Source of the DNA: Toxonevra muliebris
Lineage: Eukaryota > Arthropoda > Insecta > Diptera > Pallopteridae
Reading direction: 5' to 3'
Assembly (NCBI GenBank): GCA_963691655.1
Contig: OY829326.1
Coordinates: forward strand, 23,300,878 to 23,364,877
DNA: 64,000 nucleotides
The notes under the pieces were generated by a model. That model worked only from the letters and a program-made list of their open reading frames with translations. It was not told the origin of the DNA and made no database searches. Within the stretch, counting starts at the first letter, position 1. Each line of letters opens with the position of its first letter. Shown in pieces: positions 31,440 to 45,715 of this stretch. A program made the translations under genes and the position numbers.

Positions 31440-32375
31440 CGAGACCAGAATCTTGATAAAGATAACAAGCAAATAATCAGATAAAAACCAAACCTTAACA
31501 AAGTAACAGTGTAAAAGACAGTACAAAAATCTGATCAAAATTCACATCAAAACTGAGAGAAAATCCCAAACACAGACCAAAATTTAGGCCAATTTCCTGT
31601 ACCGAAACTCTAGCCTAAAATAAATACCTGATTCAGACTAAAACTTAGATCAAAAGCAGGCCAAAAGTCAAAATAAAAATCAAACTAGGTTAGGTGGGTT
31701 AGGTAGTACTGGCTTGTTAAAGCCACGCATAGACTTTTAGGTCCTTCGCTATACCAGATAGGAATTATTTAGTGAGTGTTTATCTAGCAAGTGTACACGT
31801 CATTTAAGATGCGAGTGTGGTTAGTAAACTTTAGAAGACATTTCACCACCAGTTTAGCGACCTCGTTCAGAACCTCAAACGGTGGAGCTCCTAAGTACGT
31901 TAATTGAGTCTAACTAGATATCAGGCAAAAACTCAGATCGAAATTCAGACAAAAATTCAAACAAAAATTTAGACCAAAAATCAAACTGAATATGAATCAA
32001 ACCAAAATATGAACCTATATTCCAACATAAAAAAGAGCAAATTCAGACCAAAAATAAAAAAAAAACCGACTGAAATTCGGACCAAAATTCAAATCAAAAA
32101 CAAACCAAAAATCAGACCAAATTCAGGCCAAAAATCAAACCAAAACTCATACCAAATTCCAAAAACAACATTTAAAACAAAAATCAGATCAAAACTTAAT
32201 CTAAAATCCAGACGATATTTAGTTTGAAACTTAGATCAAACTTCAAACCAAAATACCATACCAAAAACAAAGCAAATTCTAACTGAAATTCATATCAAAT
32301 TCAGAACTTAAATATGACTAAAAACCGAACCATAAAACCAAACTTAAAAACAGAACAAAAGCAGGCCAAAAACCA
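31440..32375. repeat. degenerate AAAATCAGACCAA-type array, interrupted
   Basis: Irregular copies of AAAATTCAGACCAAAA / AAACTCAGATCAAA run through 31440-31685 and 31915-32375. The unit is about 11-12 nt but poorly kept. The same family in reverse complement occurs near 1.0-1.4 and 54.4-54.7 kb, and in this orientation near 45.4-45.7 kb. The plus frame at 32009 is an artefact of the repeat. Confidence 0.75.
31685..31915 (+). repeat. TAGGTTAGGTGGGTTAGG-type element inside the array
   Basis: Starts CTAGGTTAGGTGGGTTAGGT, contains CTTGTTAAAGCCACGCATAG and ends near TTGAGTCTAACTAG. Composition differs sharply from the flanking array, so it is probably a short interspersed insertion. A flanking duplication was not certain. 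Confidence 0.45.
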
Positions 32376-35300
32376 TTACTTATCTCGCAAAATGTAGAGA
32401 TTATAATCTGACAACTATAACCTTAGAAATATTTTTAAAGAATGTAAGCATTCACCGTTTTGAGGATTGCTGAAGTCCCTTGGCTTCGGTGTACATGAAT
32501 ATTCCCTAAAGATTCTTATAGAAATAATTGAATGAGAATGTGCCTCCCAAAAACGTTTAACAATGAATCTATAGAAGAAATTAATCAATACTAATAATTA
32601 ATTAAATTCAATTGCTACTGCTCAAAAATAAAATCGCCAAAAGAATGTTTCAAGCTGCAGTCCACTACATATACGAAATGATTCTTTTAGTTAATGCATA
32701 CATATATTTATATATTTTGAACAAACCTATATTCATATATACATAAATTCATCAGTTTAAAAATTATTGGCTAAAGTGCCTTAATGCATACCCCAAACGT
32801 GGTGATATCAATTCTTCACAAAGGATTCTCTAATTATTGTTGTGATATCTACTGATGACGATGATGCTGTGAAACGCATCAAATATTTTAGTCACATTTT
32901 GAATGACTAATTAAAATAAATGCAGACAAAACATTTTAACTTAAGGTTTTTTCATACAGTTTGCCTTTTAAAATTGCCAAAAAAAAAAAAAAAAAAAAAG
33001 AAAAGAAAAATGTGAATTTCATAACAAAAACTACACAATAACACAAAACTGAATAAAACAAAAACAACAATAAAATTGAAGAAAAAAAGAAATGCAAGAA
33101 ATATATACATGAGAACGCGCCATTGGAAATTGAAAGGGGACCACCACAAACTGGAACGAGACGACATCGAACTAACTGAATACGAGAATGATCGGTCGAT
33201 CGATCGATCGATCGTGCAGCAATTAAAAATGCACATTATTAATTAGTTGTTATAATTGCATTTAAAAATCCATTAATATTTATAGAATTCATAATAAAAA
33301 ATGAGCAGCATCGCATTGGATCACATCGCATTGTAGCAAATGATACATACTCCAAGTGTGTCCAAGTTTGGGTGATTTATGCAACGCTTTCGCTGCCGTT
33401 GCTGCTTCTACTGTTGCATGATATGCGCATGTGTGTGGCATACTTAAAATGTTCACTGAAAGCGTAACTCTGACAAATTTTCTTAAAAATGCGAATTTGT
33501 TAAGAGTTTTGGCTTTTTTTTTTTGCATAATTTTGTTTTTTTCCCCTTTCATTTGTTTTTAAAATAATTCAAAATTATGTGACATCATCTTTGATTACAA
33601 AATCTGTATGAATTCATTACATATATTTAGAGTAGAAGCTGAGTTGAATTCGAGATTTGAAAATTTTAATTACAGATAATTACGAGCAAATATGATGCAT
33701 GTTAAAAAAATAACAAAAAAAAAATATTTAAAAACTTTATGAAGTCCTATTTAGAAAATAAATGGTTCGTTTAATTTTAATCGTTGCTGCTCACTGATCT
33801 TGTCAAGTTTTTAAATGTTCTACACGCTTAAATTCACATTCAAACTGTATGAAAAAGGGTGAAACATATCGTTGGCGCCATCGCACCTCCTGCTGTTGTT
33901 TTCAACTGCATAACAAACATTCAATCTTCTTTTTTACGGGTTTTTATTTATTTTTGGGGCAATTCATATGGTCACATTTTATGCAGCATTTTGTGTGATC
34001 TTGTGATTCCATTCCATTCTACATGGCAAGGTGTCTACATTTCTCAAAAGGACATCAATCAAATTTTTGTTGGCTCTTGATCTTTTTTGATTTTATGCTG
34101 CAATTGGAAGCGACGAAATAAGAGACTATAACAACAATAACAAGTGGAGAGTTTTATTAGCCTCGTATATATTTTTTTGGCTTGATATGTTTATATAATG
34201 AATATGTCAAGCCATTAACATTAACATTAGAATCTCATTTGTATTTATCTTATGCAAACGAATTTTAATTTTGTTTACTTCACGTATAAGAAAAGGCAAG
34301 GCTTATTATGTAAGTAGAAATAAATACAATTAATACGAAGGTTGTAAAAATAGCTCACCAAAAAAGGAAAGCAATTTTATTTTAACCTAGTCAAAACCAG
34401 TCCTCCTTTCCGTTTACTTCATTATAAACTTCAGTCGCAATAAATTCAATCTACTCGAATGGATAGCTTAGAATTGTAATGGTCTAAATATGTAATAATT
34501 AGCTTTTCTAAAAGGGTGTAGAAGAGTTCCGACTTTGAAATTATTCCGAACAAACATCAGATTTGTTCATGGCGACGTTTTATAGGGCAAATTTTTCTGC
34601 TTCATTCTAAAAGGAGTTATGGCGATATCCTTTAAAATAAACTTGCTTAACCTTGTAAGGAAAAATATATTGGACCGTAATTGACAACATTTGTCTGATT
34701 GATTAGAATTAAATAACTGACTATAGAAACACAACAGCTGAACAATATAGAACAATAATAACTGCGCTAATAAAAAAGAGGAGTTGTTAAGCATTCAGAA
34801 GAAAGATAAAAGACAATAAAGAGTTTTCGTTGAAGTTCGGCTTTCTATGGTTAAAATAATCATTGTTGATAACATACATACAAAAATATTATTTGTTATT
34901 CTGAATAAAATATCTAAGTAAAAGACTCTTCAATATATTAGATAAATAAATATCAAATTTTTGAGTGATATGCTTAATTATTGTGTGACAGCGTGACATA
35001 GCTAAAATTCTAAGAATTTAATCCCTATCTTTATCTTTTTGAAGGCGTGCATACACTAATCTTTCTCTCCTTTTTTTTAACAATATTCCTAAGCCATTAA
35101 ATATGTATCTATGGCTTTATAGGAAAGCATTTTGTATAATTATTATCATATTAATTTTTGCGATGTATTTATCATAATTTGTAACAAATTTTAATAGTTT
35201 TAAAACATCTGTGTAGTCTTTAGCAAACAGTTTTAGTTAGCTCCGAAATTTTCCCGACTCAAGGAAGACTTCTTTGACATTTATTCGAGACATTTTTAGA

Positions 35301-36260
35301 CGTCCATGAGGCTGCGCCTTTCGCAATGTATTTATTTTCATTTGCGTCATTTGATTGGGGTTTCGGGCTTAAAAATTAAAAAATCTTAGTGAGATTTTAA
35401 TTCTGAAAAAGTTAGTCAAATAATAAACTCGCCAGTATAGTTAATAATTACACAGTTTATTTCTCTGAATGATGTTTTTCTTACAAAATATAACTGAGCG
35501 AATGCAATTTGAAGATAGCAGTGCGTTTCACTGCGTTATTTAACAGTGGTTGTGGATGCTTTGGTTTTCGGCCAATGATAATAATGTTTAACTAGAAAAT
35601 TTAAGTAAATTTCAGTTCCTTCAGATATCAGACGCCAGAATTATCGCCAAGAAATAAAGTTCAAGGTGTTCTGTCTCAAAACTTTTTGCAAATTTCTTCC
35701 AAATTTGGCAATTCACATTGCTAATTAATTATTAAAATTATTAAGCTTTGAATGAACAATGATGCCAGAAGAATATCAAAAAGTTCATAGAACTAGCAGA
35801 TCAGACAATCGTTTCGTCCATACGTCCAATTAAATCAAATATACGACAGCAACTGAAAAAATTTCAAAAGCAAAAACAAACATTCTTCGTATTTTATAAC
35901 TTCGCGATGCAACTGAATAGGCGAAGGAGCAGAAAGTTCATTTTGCTCTGTGCTCTCTGAGCGTGCCATGTAAAATTGATATGGGAAATGTATGTTATTG
36001 ATATTTACATTTATGGTTAAAACACATTGACGACAGCAGCTACACGAACACACGACTACGAAATTCAGTCGGCTACAACTGTCGCCGTTTAGTCAGCATC
36101 TAAACACAATGGAAGCGGCACCACCTGCAGCAAACACAGCCAAATGTCGCTTGCCAAATTAGAAATAGATTTAAAATTAACTACAACCACAATTGTGGAC
36201 GGTGGTCATGTGGTCGTGTCGTCGCCAAAATAATCATCTCCAGTAGTCGTATAGCTGCCG
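32376..36260. other. intergenic, no gene recognised
   Basis: AT-rich. A (CGAT)n tract at 33193-33216, an A20-type run at 32980, GGCGCC at 33874. A GC-richer patch at about 36040-36260 (GTCGCCGTTTAGTC, GGCACCACCTGCAGCAAACA) could be regulatory. Frames are short and unrecognised. Confidence 0.45.
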
Positions 36261-36274
36261 TCATCAATGTGTAT

Positions 36275-36487
36275 GGTGCATTACAATGCAAATTTTGATA
36301 TTTTAAATTGATAGTGCAATATCAAATAGTCGATATCAAATTATAACTTTAAATATCAAATCATACATTAAAAATTGATAAAAATTTTAAAATGATATTT
36401 TTAAATTTAAATGACATTTTCAAAAATGATATGTGAAATTGGAATTGATATTAAAAAAATATCAATTTTACATTGCATATTTTTTTG
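36275..36487. repeat. AT-rich palindromic MITE-like repeat
   Basis: ACAATGCAAATTTTGATATT on the left and, in reverse complement, GCAATGTAAAATTGATATTT on the right. The interior is built from ATATCAAAT / ATTTGATA pieces. It directly abuts the LOA fragment at 36488. Confidence 0.5.
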
Positions 36488-37440
36488 AGTGGGCAGAAAT
36501 GACTCGACAAAAAGTTGAGTGAAGATTGGCAGTAAACAATAAACTTTGATGTATCGAACATACCGGCAAGGGACTTGATTTCCGCTTGACTATCAGTGCA
36601 GATGCAAATATTCCTATCAAATAAATTGTTAAAAATAAGCCACTTAGACGCTTTATATATAGCCATTACTTCCGACTGAAAGACTCTGCAATTGTCAGGA
36701 AGATGAAAAGATTGTCTGAGATTCAACTTGTTAGAGAGAATCTACTGCCGACTATTTCCTCTAGTTTGGTCTCATCAGAGTAGATCTCAATAGATTTACC
36801 ACCTCGTCATTAACCCATTTCTCTCTACTTTGGTCGTTATTTAGATTAGAAGGAAAGCAAATATAGTCTATTTTATTCGGTATATGTAGAATATCTTGGA
36901 TTAAAATCTTGGCCCGGCCCAAATCCAACCTAGTTCAATGAGTTGTAGCACTGAGTCTAGCTTATTGCTTAACCAGAATTGACGCTGGCAACTAATGAAG
37001 GATTGCGCAGAGAGATTTCGTAAAGGTAGTACGGAGAGCCCTAGTAATCAATATGACCGTCATTCTTCTATCCTTAACCAGTCGTTTCAGGTTGAATGCC
37101 TTTGCAGTAGCTATCCACCAGAAGACGGTGCCATTAAGGAGATTAGGCTCGTATAGAGTCAAGATATGATTCGAAGTTGAAGGCTCCATCATGTTCCTAT
37201 GATACTCTTACGACAGTAGAGCCCACAATGGACCTTCCGTGCTCTTTCTGCTATGTTAGTTTCCCATTGAAGTTCAGGATCAAGGATTAATTCTAAATAT
37301 GTGACGCGATTGTTAATACAAATTGAGGTAAAATTGATTTTGGGTAGAACAATTGTGGGTAACTATTTTGTACTTCTGAATGAAGAGGATAATCTCGGTT
37401 TTGGCAGGATTGATATTAAAACCGAATTCCCTCAGAGGAC
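36488..37440 (-). mobile_element. second LOA-type LINE remnant
   Basis: On the minus strand, in shifting frames: GFNINPAKTEIILF (RT, after the catalytic box) near 37400, ERARKVHCGLYCRKSI near 37240, a VFWWIATAKAFNLKRLVKDR segment (37090), and RNase H pieces SFHLPDNCRVFQSEVMAIYK and CTDSQAEIKSLAG near 36600-36720. Frames and stops show heavy decay. Confidence 0.7.
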
Positions 37441-40400
37441 TTTTTCTTCTCTTTAAAGTAAATCATGTAGTTTGAAAAAGGGACAACTCCATATTTTGGT
37501 AATATCTGCTTTTAAACTGATGTACTCTCACAATTTCTACATGTCAGTCTGTGTAACAATTACACCAATTTTTAGGCCATAAAATATCATATATTATGAT
37601 ATGTTAATAAAAATTTTCAGTTCCTTTAAACTAGTTATATTTTCGTATTGTTTTAAACAAGGTTTATTTTCTGACGATTCTCAAAATATGTCGACTCTGA
37701 ATACTTCGTCACCACTCGTGAGGTTAAAAAAAAATAAAATTCATGCAGAACACATTCTTTTTGAGTATTTATTAATTCTGAGTTTCTACTTAACAAAAGT
37801 AGACTACAGAAAATACCAAAAACTATCCAGCTTTACTAAAGCTGGAATATTTTGGGAATCATCATAGAATAAACTGAGATTCATTTTTTAATTTTTTTTT
37901 TTTTTTTTTAAATGGAACTCGAGGTACATGTCTTTATGAATAAATGTATGTAATTTATTTTTAAAATTACATTCATTCACTATTTATTTACTTAAACAAA
38001 GATTCGATACAATAAATAATTACTATTTCTGAAATTGAAAAATAAATTTGTCGCTCAAGTGAGAACTGGTTCTTAGTAAATATTTGTTTTTTAATTATTT
38101 ACCGTTAGTTTCAACAGTATTTAATACATTTTTATATTAAAACAACATTTTTTTATATCTACCACAAATAACTGTTTAGATAGTGGTGGAAATTTGGTGT
38201 TGTATGAGATCATAACATTAGTAAAAATCCTAAATTCTTAAAAAGTTAATGTAACAAATATTTGATTGCGGTTTGAAGCAATGAATGTCGATTATATTAA
38301 GCGGCCATTATATAATTGAGATATATTCAATGCATTTTAGATATTCCTTGTTTTCAAATAAGATTTACTAAAATTGGTGCTGGTTTTCCTTTGAAACTTG
38401 AAAGTGTCTAATTTTAAGCGTGATGTTAATGACTAAATTATTCATATACATATGGGCATATAAACACATTAATATTGCCAACATTATGACTACGTTTTTA
38501 TTTTAAAGGAAATATGTAGGAAGGCAGCCTCTGATATGGAAAATATTTAGCTATGCAGTTTAAAAAGTACAAAACATTTCTGTAAATATCTATTCCGAAA
38601 CCTTACTTATGTATTAGATCAACCATTCAACGCTCTTTTCCACTCAACTTATTGTATAATAGAAAATGACGATCATTTCAACGCCAACGACTAACTTATT
38701 GGCCAATTGGCAGTTAGTTAGTTACAGAGTTCTTAAGCTGACAGAAAGCGGCTTGTATCCGCATGTCACACACAAATATCACAAAAGGCAAAACAACTGA
38801 AGATCCGACTAGCTACAAAAAGAGAGATAAGCTACCGATCTAAAAAGTGTGTTTTTTTTTTGTTTGCCTGTTGTTCTTTTAATGCCAGCTAAATTCAAAC
38901 AAATAAATAGAGGAAACAGTGAAAACGATATAGCGGTGAGTATCGATTTCAAACCAATGACGACAATTGTGTCTCCCTTCTTCTTATTCCAATCCAATGC
39001 AGCAGGTCAATTGCTTTACAACCAGCTAACATGTAATTGATATGCAGTGCAAATAACAACAAGCAACAAAACAGCGAACGATCGATCCGATCGAATAAAT
39101 GTATCTTAAATACAGCATTTAATGTTGCAGATGCCGCACCATAGATAGGATGGATGGCAAAAAAAAAAAATAAAAATAAAAAAAATTATCTCAAAGAAGT
39201 TGCGACTTGGTGTAAACAACAGAGTAGGGTAGAGACGGGGACGCATGCGCTTATACGAGTATAATTGTTGTTGTATCTGTATTTAGTAGTTGCTCTTGTG
39301 GGCGCCGCCAAACATTCAATCTGGATTGCTGCCGATCGCTTAGGAGATTTGTCTCTTAATATCATTGATCGCTAAACGTTTTTTTGCTTTCATAGCTGTC
39401 ACGGTGCTTGCTATAATCAGTGAACAAAAATGGGAATCAAAAACATGATCGCTTTCGAATGATAAACGATGATTAGGAATCACTGCTCACTGCTGTGCTG
39501 TTTACGACATGTGCGACTTGACAAAAGAATCAGTGGCGACTTTAATGCCGCCGTAAAGTAGCACTGCTATTTTTTTTTCTTCTATTGTTACTTGATTTTC
39601 ATGCTTGTCTCTTTCATTCGGAAACAAATTACGAACAATTAAAATATTGATATAGAAGGTATACATAGATGGCAAGAGAGAGAGAGGGGGGAGGTTCTGG
39701 AGCAGCAGATTTACAAAATCCAAAATCGTGAGAAATCAAATGTTTGGTAACGGAAAACAACAGCACTGAAGTGAGTTTTTGATTGTGATGAGTCTTTCAA
39801 TGCTTCCAATAATAACCACAACAACAAAAACAATGCCATGCCAGCCAGCCATGTAACCCATTATAATGTAATTTTTATTAATTTATTCCAATTTAAGAAA
39901 TTATAAGTTTTTATCTACAACTAATCGAAAAATCAACACTAGCTGCCATAAGCAACAACAACCAACAAATAAACAAATAAAAATAAACATCTCAAAAATT
40001 AAGCTACAACAAAAACAAAAACCCTAAGTCTATCTGCCCATCTATCCACTAGCAGATATACATACATATGTACATACTCATATGTAGATGATCTTAAGCA
40101 TCTAGTAGCTGCTGCTTCTGCGCTTCTGCTGCCCGCTGCACGGAAAATGATCATCTCAACGACAGGCCATCGATCATTTATTTATTCGACAGCTAAACAA
40201 AGAAAGCGTGTAAGAAAATTAAATCATCGTCGTAGTCGTCGTCGTCGTCGTCCCGCACTTGAACGACGCGTCGCCACATTTTCAAGTTGTTGTTAATGTT
40301 CCATCTTCTGGTTTTGTTTTTTTTAATTTTTAGTGGATACCTTAATGATGTTGAACGCACCTTTTATAATTTCACATACTTTCCCATACACTAGCATAAT

Positions 40401-42109
40401 TTTTGGGTGAAGAAAAGATCTTTATCTGCAAGTTTAACTCGTTTAGCATTTGAAGTTGCACTTGGCGCCTATCTCTTTTTATCACTCTATCTCTTTCTTC
40501 TTTTGTTATCGCACACAAATCTTTATATGTTGCACTTTAATATATGAAGATTCTAATTTTTGAAAAAGAATTCTTTGTAACAAGTTCCTACATACATATA
40601 TACATATGCACATGCATAGATGATAGGTGTATAATTAATTCTCAGGATCTTATTAGGCTTTGGCGTCCAAATATATCATCATTTATATTGTTTTATGATT
40701 TTGTTAATGATTACAAAATATACACACACACGCACACATCAATTTTTGTTTTAATAAATTATTTTGGTTTTGCTGGGCTTTGGTAGCTATCAACTTTAGC
40801 ACCGGTATCAGTATTGACATCGGTGAAACAGGTGACAATCAAATATGCATACTTACATATATGTAAGATGTTTGCATTTGAGAAAACTAATTTTTTATTT
40901 TTTAACTTTAAATTTATAAAATTTATTGATATGTTATTTTTATTTAAAAATTCATATACAATACATACATAATATGTAAATACATGATGGTTGAAAATGT
41001 TAATTTGATTGTCAAGTTTGGTCGATTATCATTATAAATATTAGCTGTCTGCTTTAAATGAAGCATACATTTTGACATATGCCCTTCAACGATATGTGTT
41101 GAGCATGAGCTATTTTGGCTTAAAGACATTAATTAATGCTTCAAAATCTAAATTTGTTTGTTATTTATTTTTGTTGAATTTGTACATATATTTTGAAGAT
41201 GTCTTAGAAACCAATAATATTATTGTTCTGAAAACGTAAATCATCAAAAATAATAAAAGTAAAGTAGTGTGCAAAAACACAATGTTTGAAAGCAATGATA
41301 TAGAATCGAATCATTGTCTCCTATTGCTAGGGTTCTAAAACTCTTAATGACAAGTAAAAGTAGATCTGACGAATACCCGAGAATAATTCAGACGTCTAGT
41401 TAAACAGAAGTAGAATAGGATAAACAAAGGTTTCGGCTCAGCGAAATTTCTGGTTCGGGTTCAAACAAAAAATAAAAATTGGTTCGGGTTCAAATAATGT
41501 TCAAGCAAAACAAAAGTTTTTTAACATTTTTAATTTGTAAAAAATTTTGTTTACAAATTTCTTCCAAATTTTGCCAAATTAATTATTTAAAATTATATAT
41601 GATCACTTGTGATAATTCAAAGAATAAAGGTAACTCTGTTTTCTGACGCACCCACCAGTTCAAACTATTGTGTTTTTTCGGGACTCTAACAAATCTTTCA
41701 TTTCTTTCGAGATAATAAGATCAAATATGGGCGTATTTTGTAGGAAATATCTTTGGTTGTTTCCTTATTTGTTAACATCGGCTCAAGTTTATCTACTTCG
41801 AAGTCCGAGGAATTCAAAATTTAAATATTCACAGCTTTTCGGTTTCTTTGATTTTCCTTTGATATTTTTTTTTTTTTTTTGGAATTTTCAATTTAAATAT
41901 TATTTTTCTAATTTGACTTTTATGTTTTAATTCATTTTCCAAATTCAATTTAAATTTAAGCCATAATTCAAAAAAGTTTCCTAAATTCATTTAATTAATT
42001 TATGTTTTTAATGATAATATTTTAACAGATTTTAATTTGAGATCTACATAGAAACAAAGGCTAATTCCATCTTGTTTTTTAATCAGTTTTAAGTTTTATG
42101 GGGCCTAAT
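37441..42109. other. intergenic, no gene recognised
   Basis: AT-rich with a GC-richer segment at about 38640-40280 (GCCGCCAAACATTCAATCTG, GCTGCCGATCGCTTA, a (GTC)n run at 40228-40252, GGCGCC at 39301 and 40464). This segment may be non-coding regulatory DNA. No protein frame is convincing. Confidence 0.45.
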
Positions 42110-42840
42110 TGGTCTCAATATCAATTTCAAAAAAACGAAACTAATGAGAATTAGCACGGCGAGTGAGACTCAATTAAGCCTGTACGCAAATGATGAAGAG
42201 ATAACCATCGATGATGTGCATGAGTTCGTTTATCTTGGCAGTACTGTATCAAAAGACGGTGGAGCTGAGTGTGATGTAAAAGCTAGAATTGGTAAGGCTC
42301 GACTAGCATTTCATAGATTGCAAAAAACATGATGTTCCTTCCCGCTGTATAAATCGCACAATAAAATTGAAAATTTTTAAAGCAAGTGTACTGTCAGTGC
42401 AATTATATAGCTCGGAAACATGGCGAGTCACACAAGCAATTTCAAAGAAATTACAAACATTCATAAACAAATGCTTGCGAAAGATTTTTCGCATTTTCTG
42501 GCCAAATATGATTTCCAACGATGATTTAATGCAACTGACATCAAGCAGCCCAATTCCATTGACAATAAAGCGAAGAAAATGGACCTGGATTGGACATACT
42601 TTGAGAAAGCCGGATGATGATATAGCGAAGATGTCAATGGAGTGGAATCCTCAAGGATCACGTAGAAGGGACCGACCAGTTATGACGTGGATTCATTCTG
42701 TTCATGCGGAGAACCGTAATCTGGCGACATGGACTGAGATCAGGAAAATAGCGATGAATCGAGATACGTGGAAAGGTTTTGTTTCCGCCCTTTGCTCCGA
42801 CAGGAGCGGTGCTTAATTATTTTGAATTTTAATGTACCAA
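42110..42840 (+). mobile_element. RTE-type LINE 3' fragment, frameshifted
   Basis: Frame 42144-42332 (ITIDDVHEFVYLGSTVSKDG) and frame 42367-42816 (SVQLYSSETWRVTQAISKKL, RKWTWIGHTLRKPDDDIAKM, WNPQGSRRRDRP) are consecutive parts of the C-terminal end of an RTE-type reverse transcriptase protein. They are separated by a stop and a frame change near 42333. 5'-truncated and dead. Confidence 0.85.
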
Positions 42841-43503
42841 GGAATTAAATATTTATCATTTTTTGCCAATGCATTCTTCATTTATTTTTGTTTTGGCATT
42901 TCTCGTATAAAATTCTCTTGAAAGAAACTTTAGTTCGGGTTTTGGTTCAGGTCCGGTTAAGGGTTTGGGTTTATTTCGAAAGTCTGGCGTAAGAAGTTTA
43001 GCCAAGAAGTTTTACTGTCCTTATAACCAATAGCCTACTTATCAGGACTCGAACTGAAGTTTTAACGCCCTCATAACCAAAAACGTACTCATCAAGACTC
43101 GAACTGAAAAAATCAGATTACCTACTGCCTGTAAAGACAATTAAAGGTAATTAAAATGATCTCTGAAACAATGAAAAAGTTGAACCGTTGATAACATACT
43201 TTGTAAATGTTCAGTCCTCACAAGTATTAAGATCGGTCTATTGGGAAAAGTACATCCCTATGTTTCAACGACCTGAAAGAATGTTACGTAACAAGCTTCA
43301 GTAAGTTTATGAAGTTTCTAAGTTGAGCGAAATGGGTTTAATATCGACGGTAAATCATTAAGCAAAATAAACCATCCGAGTTGTTTTTTGTAGACTATGA
43401 AAATTATATTTAGTTGTTATTCATCAAAGTCTTGACTACTGTTCCATGTTTTAATTTCATTTTAAGTAATGTGTAACAGGCTTAAAGAACGTACATATCT
43501 AGT
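42841..43503. other. intergenic, nothing recognised
   Basis: AT-rich. A partial direct repeat (CATAACCAA-A-CCTACTTATCA) is seen at about 43020 and 43070. Confidence 0.4.
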
Positions 43504-43578
43504 CATCACAACAACAGTGTGTAAAGAGATGGGCAAATCGGCCGTTTCGGAATCCGGCACGATTCCTCATCAGTGATG
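43504..43578 (+). repeat. dispersed repeat, copy B
   Basis: ATCACAACAACAGTGTGTAA then GAGATGGGCAAATCG and CACGATTCCTCATCAGTGAT: the same blocks, in the same order, as copy A in Doc intron 2. Confidence 0.65.
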
Positions 43579-45390
43579 TTAGTGGTTTGCTGGTATCGAA
43601 TTGCACTAACCGTATTAATTGGACCGGATTTGTATTTCGTTATGGTTTCACTGGTCACCACAAGTGCATATCAGTCTGCAATAAGACCATGCTGATTTCA
43701 TTAGGTCTGCCCAAGCTGGAGTCCACTGCACAGACATCATGATACTTGACTGTCCATATAAGGTAGCTTGGAGCAAGAAGTGTACCAACAAACGATGCTA
43801 CTACTGCCAATCGCCATGGTCTTTTTCTCTTCGCCACGAATATATTATAGAATATAATGGTTGGCCATGAGTCTAAAAAAAATTTAAATGAACGAAAAAA
43901 TTAAAACTCTTCTTTTTGAAAAACTTTTAGGATCCACTAGTGATTCAGGCAATTGAACCATATTTCACTGAGTCTAGGAGGAGGCTGAGTGTATAATTTC
44001 CCAATGGCTTCCCGTCAGTTGGGCTTTTGGCTATGAAACGTTGGATTTCAACGAATATAAATTAAGTTTCGAGACTGATTTTATCTTTTGCAACCGTGTA
44101 CTTGATTTTATCAGACTTCACCATAGCTCGACCGACCTATTTTGTTGATGTAGGGATACATGAATACGAACAAGGCTCTGCATAATCCAAAAAAAAAAAG
44201 AACAAAACATTTCAAATACACAGAACACAGAAACCTTCATCGTGACTAAAATAAATGCTAATTTTATTTACTTGTAAGTTTTCCATTACATTTACTAAAC
44301 GTCCCTTCTACTGTTCCAAAAAATAATAAATAAAAAATAAAAACAACAACCATGATAATTTATGAATGATTATGCAAATGCATTTTAACACCTTTCTTGG
44401 CTGGCACTGCTACTGTTACAACAGATACGACTATTTGTATTTTGTTGGAGGTATTTATTATTATCTAAGTAAGTATTATTATAATTTTTTGTAGTTGTTG
44501 TTATTATTAACTATTATGAATTATAGATACCCACCTACCAGTCTATTATATTTGTGTAGCACTGACATGAACGATGACAGTTGACTTAACACTCCTCAGC
44601 CCCATAGTACGTTCACTGACGTAGATACGTTCAGATTCAGATTCTCGTCAACTTTGTGACTACTGTATGAGAACAACAACAACATCAGCAACAATTCGTG
44701 AGGTGTGAATTAATTCAATTGAATTGAAATGAAATTCCATGAAATGAAATGTTAAGAAGAAATGTTGTTGACATAACCAATAGTCTCATTATACAATTGC
44801 GTTAAGCTGTGAAAAGATGAGATGCTATGAAGTTTGAATATTGTTGGTTGGCTGGCCGGTTGGCTGGCTGGCTGGCTGACCTGTTTAGTCATTCCCGTTG
44901 TGTCATTTTGGTATTGACTGGTCGTATGTTAAGCTCTTTTACCAATAACTTTGGCTTCATTTTAGCATAGGAGTATGCAGCAGCATCTCGTATTTGAATT
45001 GTTGAATGTGTTAATATTTTGTTTGATTAGTTATGTACAAATAGTAAATTCCAGTAGTAGTTGGCAGAAAAAATGTCTTTCGCCGAAGAATTTATAAATT
45101 ATTTAAGAGATTAGCAAAAGTCTGTGTGGACACAAGTTATACTTTTCCAAAGAAATATCATTGTAGAAAAGAATATATGTTTTATTAATGAAGTGAGTGA
45201 GCCTCCATGAAGTTGAAGAGGCAAATTGTTGAAGACGTTTTCAATGCATACGCGTATGGCCGGTAGGAAATTGTTATTTGATTGATCGAATTAAGTATTT
45301 GCTTAGGTCTAAACTATGAATATTGTTTCAGATCAGTAGAGCAGCAGAACTAAAATTTGATTTTGAAGAGGAATAATTTTGCTAATTAAA
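43579..45390. other. intergenic, no gene recognised
   Basis: AT-rich with a (GGCT)n tract near 44855-44880. A 60-codon minus frame (43655-43837) sits in a more mixed-composition patch but has no recognisable family. Confidence 0.4.
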
Positions 45391-45394
45391 GGAT

Positions 45395-45715
45395 ATTTAT
45401 CAGACTAAAATTCAGAACAAAACTAGACCTAAACCAAACCGAACCGAACCTACCCAAAAATCCAATCAAAATTCACTATAATTCTATTATGTCAAAGCAA
45501 AAACAGTCCAAGAGGTGATCATATTCATACTCAAAATCAGAACAAAAGCAGCTCTAAAGTCAAACCAACATTAACACCAAAAAATAGACCAAAACCCAGT
45601 CCAAAACTCTAAACAAAAGAAGACTAAAAATGAGTTTAAAACTCAGACCAAATAAAATCAAAACTTAAACTCAGACCTAAAAACAGACCAAAAACCTCTT
45701 CGAAAGTAAAACATC
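45395..45715. repeat. degenerate AAAACTCAGACCAAA-type array
   Basis: Copies such as AAACTAGACCTAAACC, AAACCCAGTCCAAAAC and AAAACAGACCAAAAACC. Same family and orientation as the 31.4-kb array. Confidence 0.65.

Noticed and set aside
33193..33216. (CGAT)n as a regulatory palindrome
   Set aside because: A simple tetranucleotide microsatellite explains it.
43655..43837. Minus-strand 60-codon frame
   Set aside because: Mixed composition but no recognisable family, start context or splice sites.
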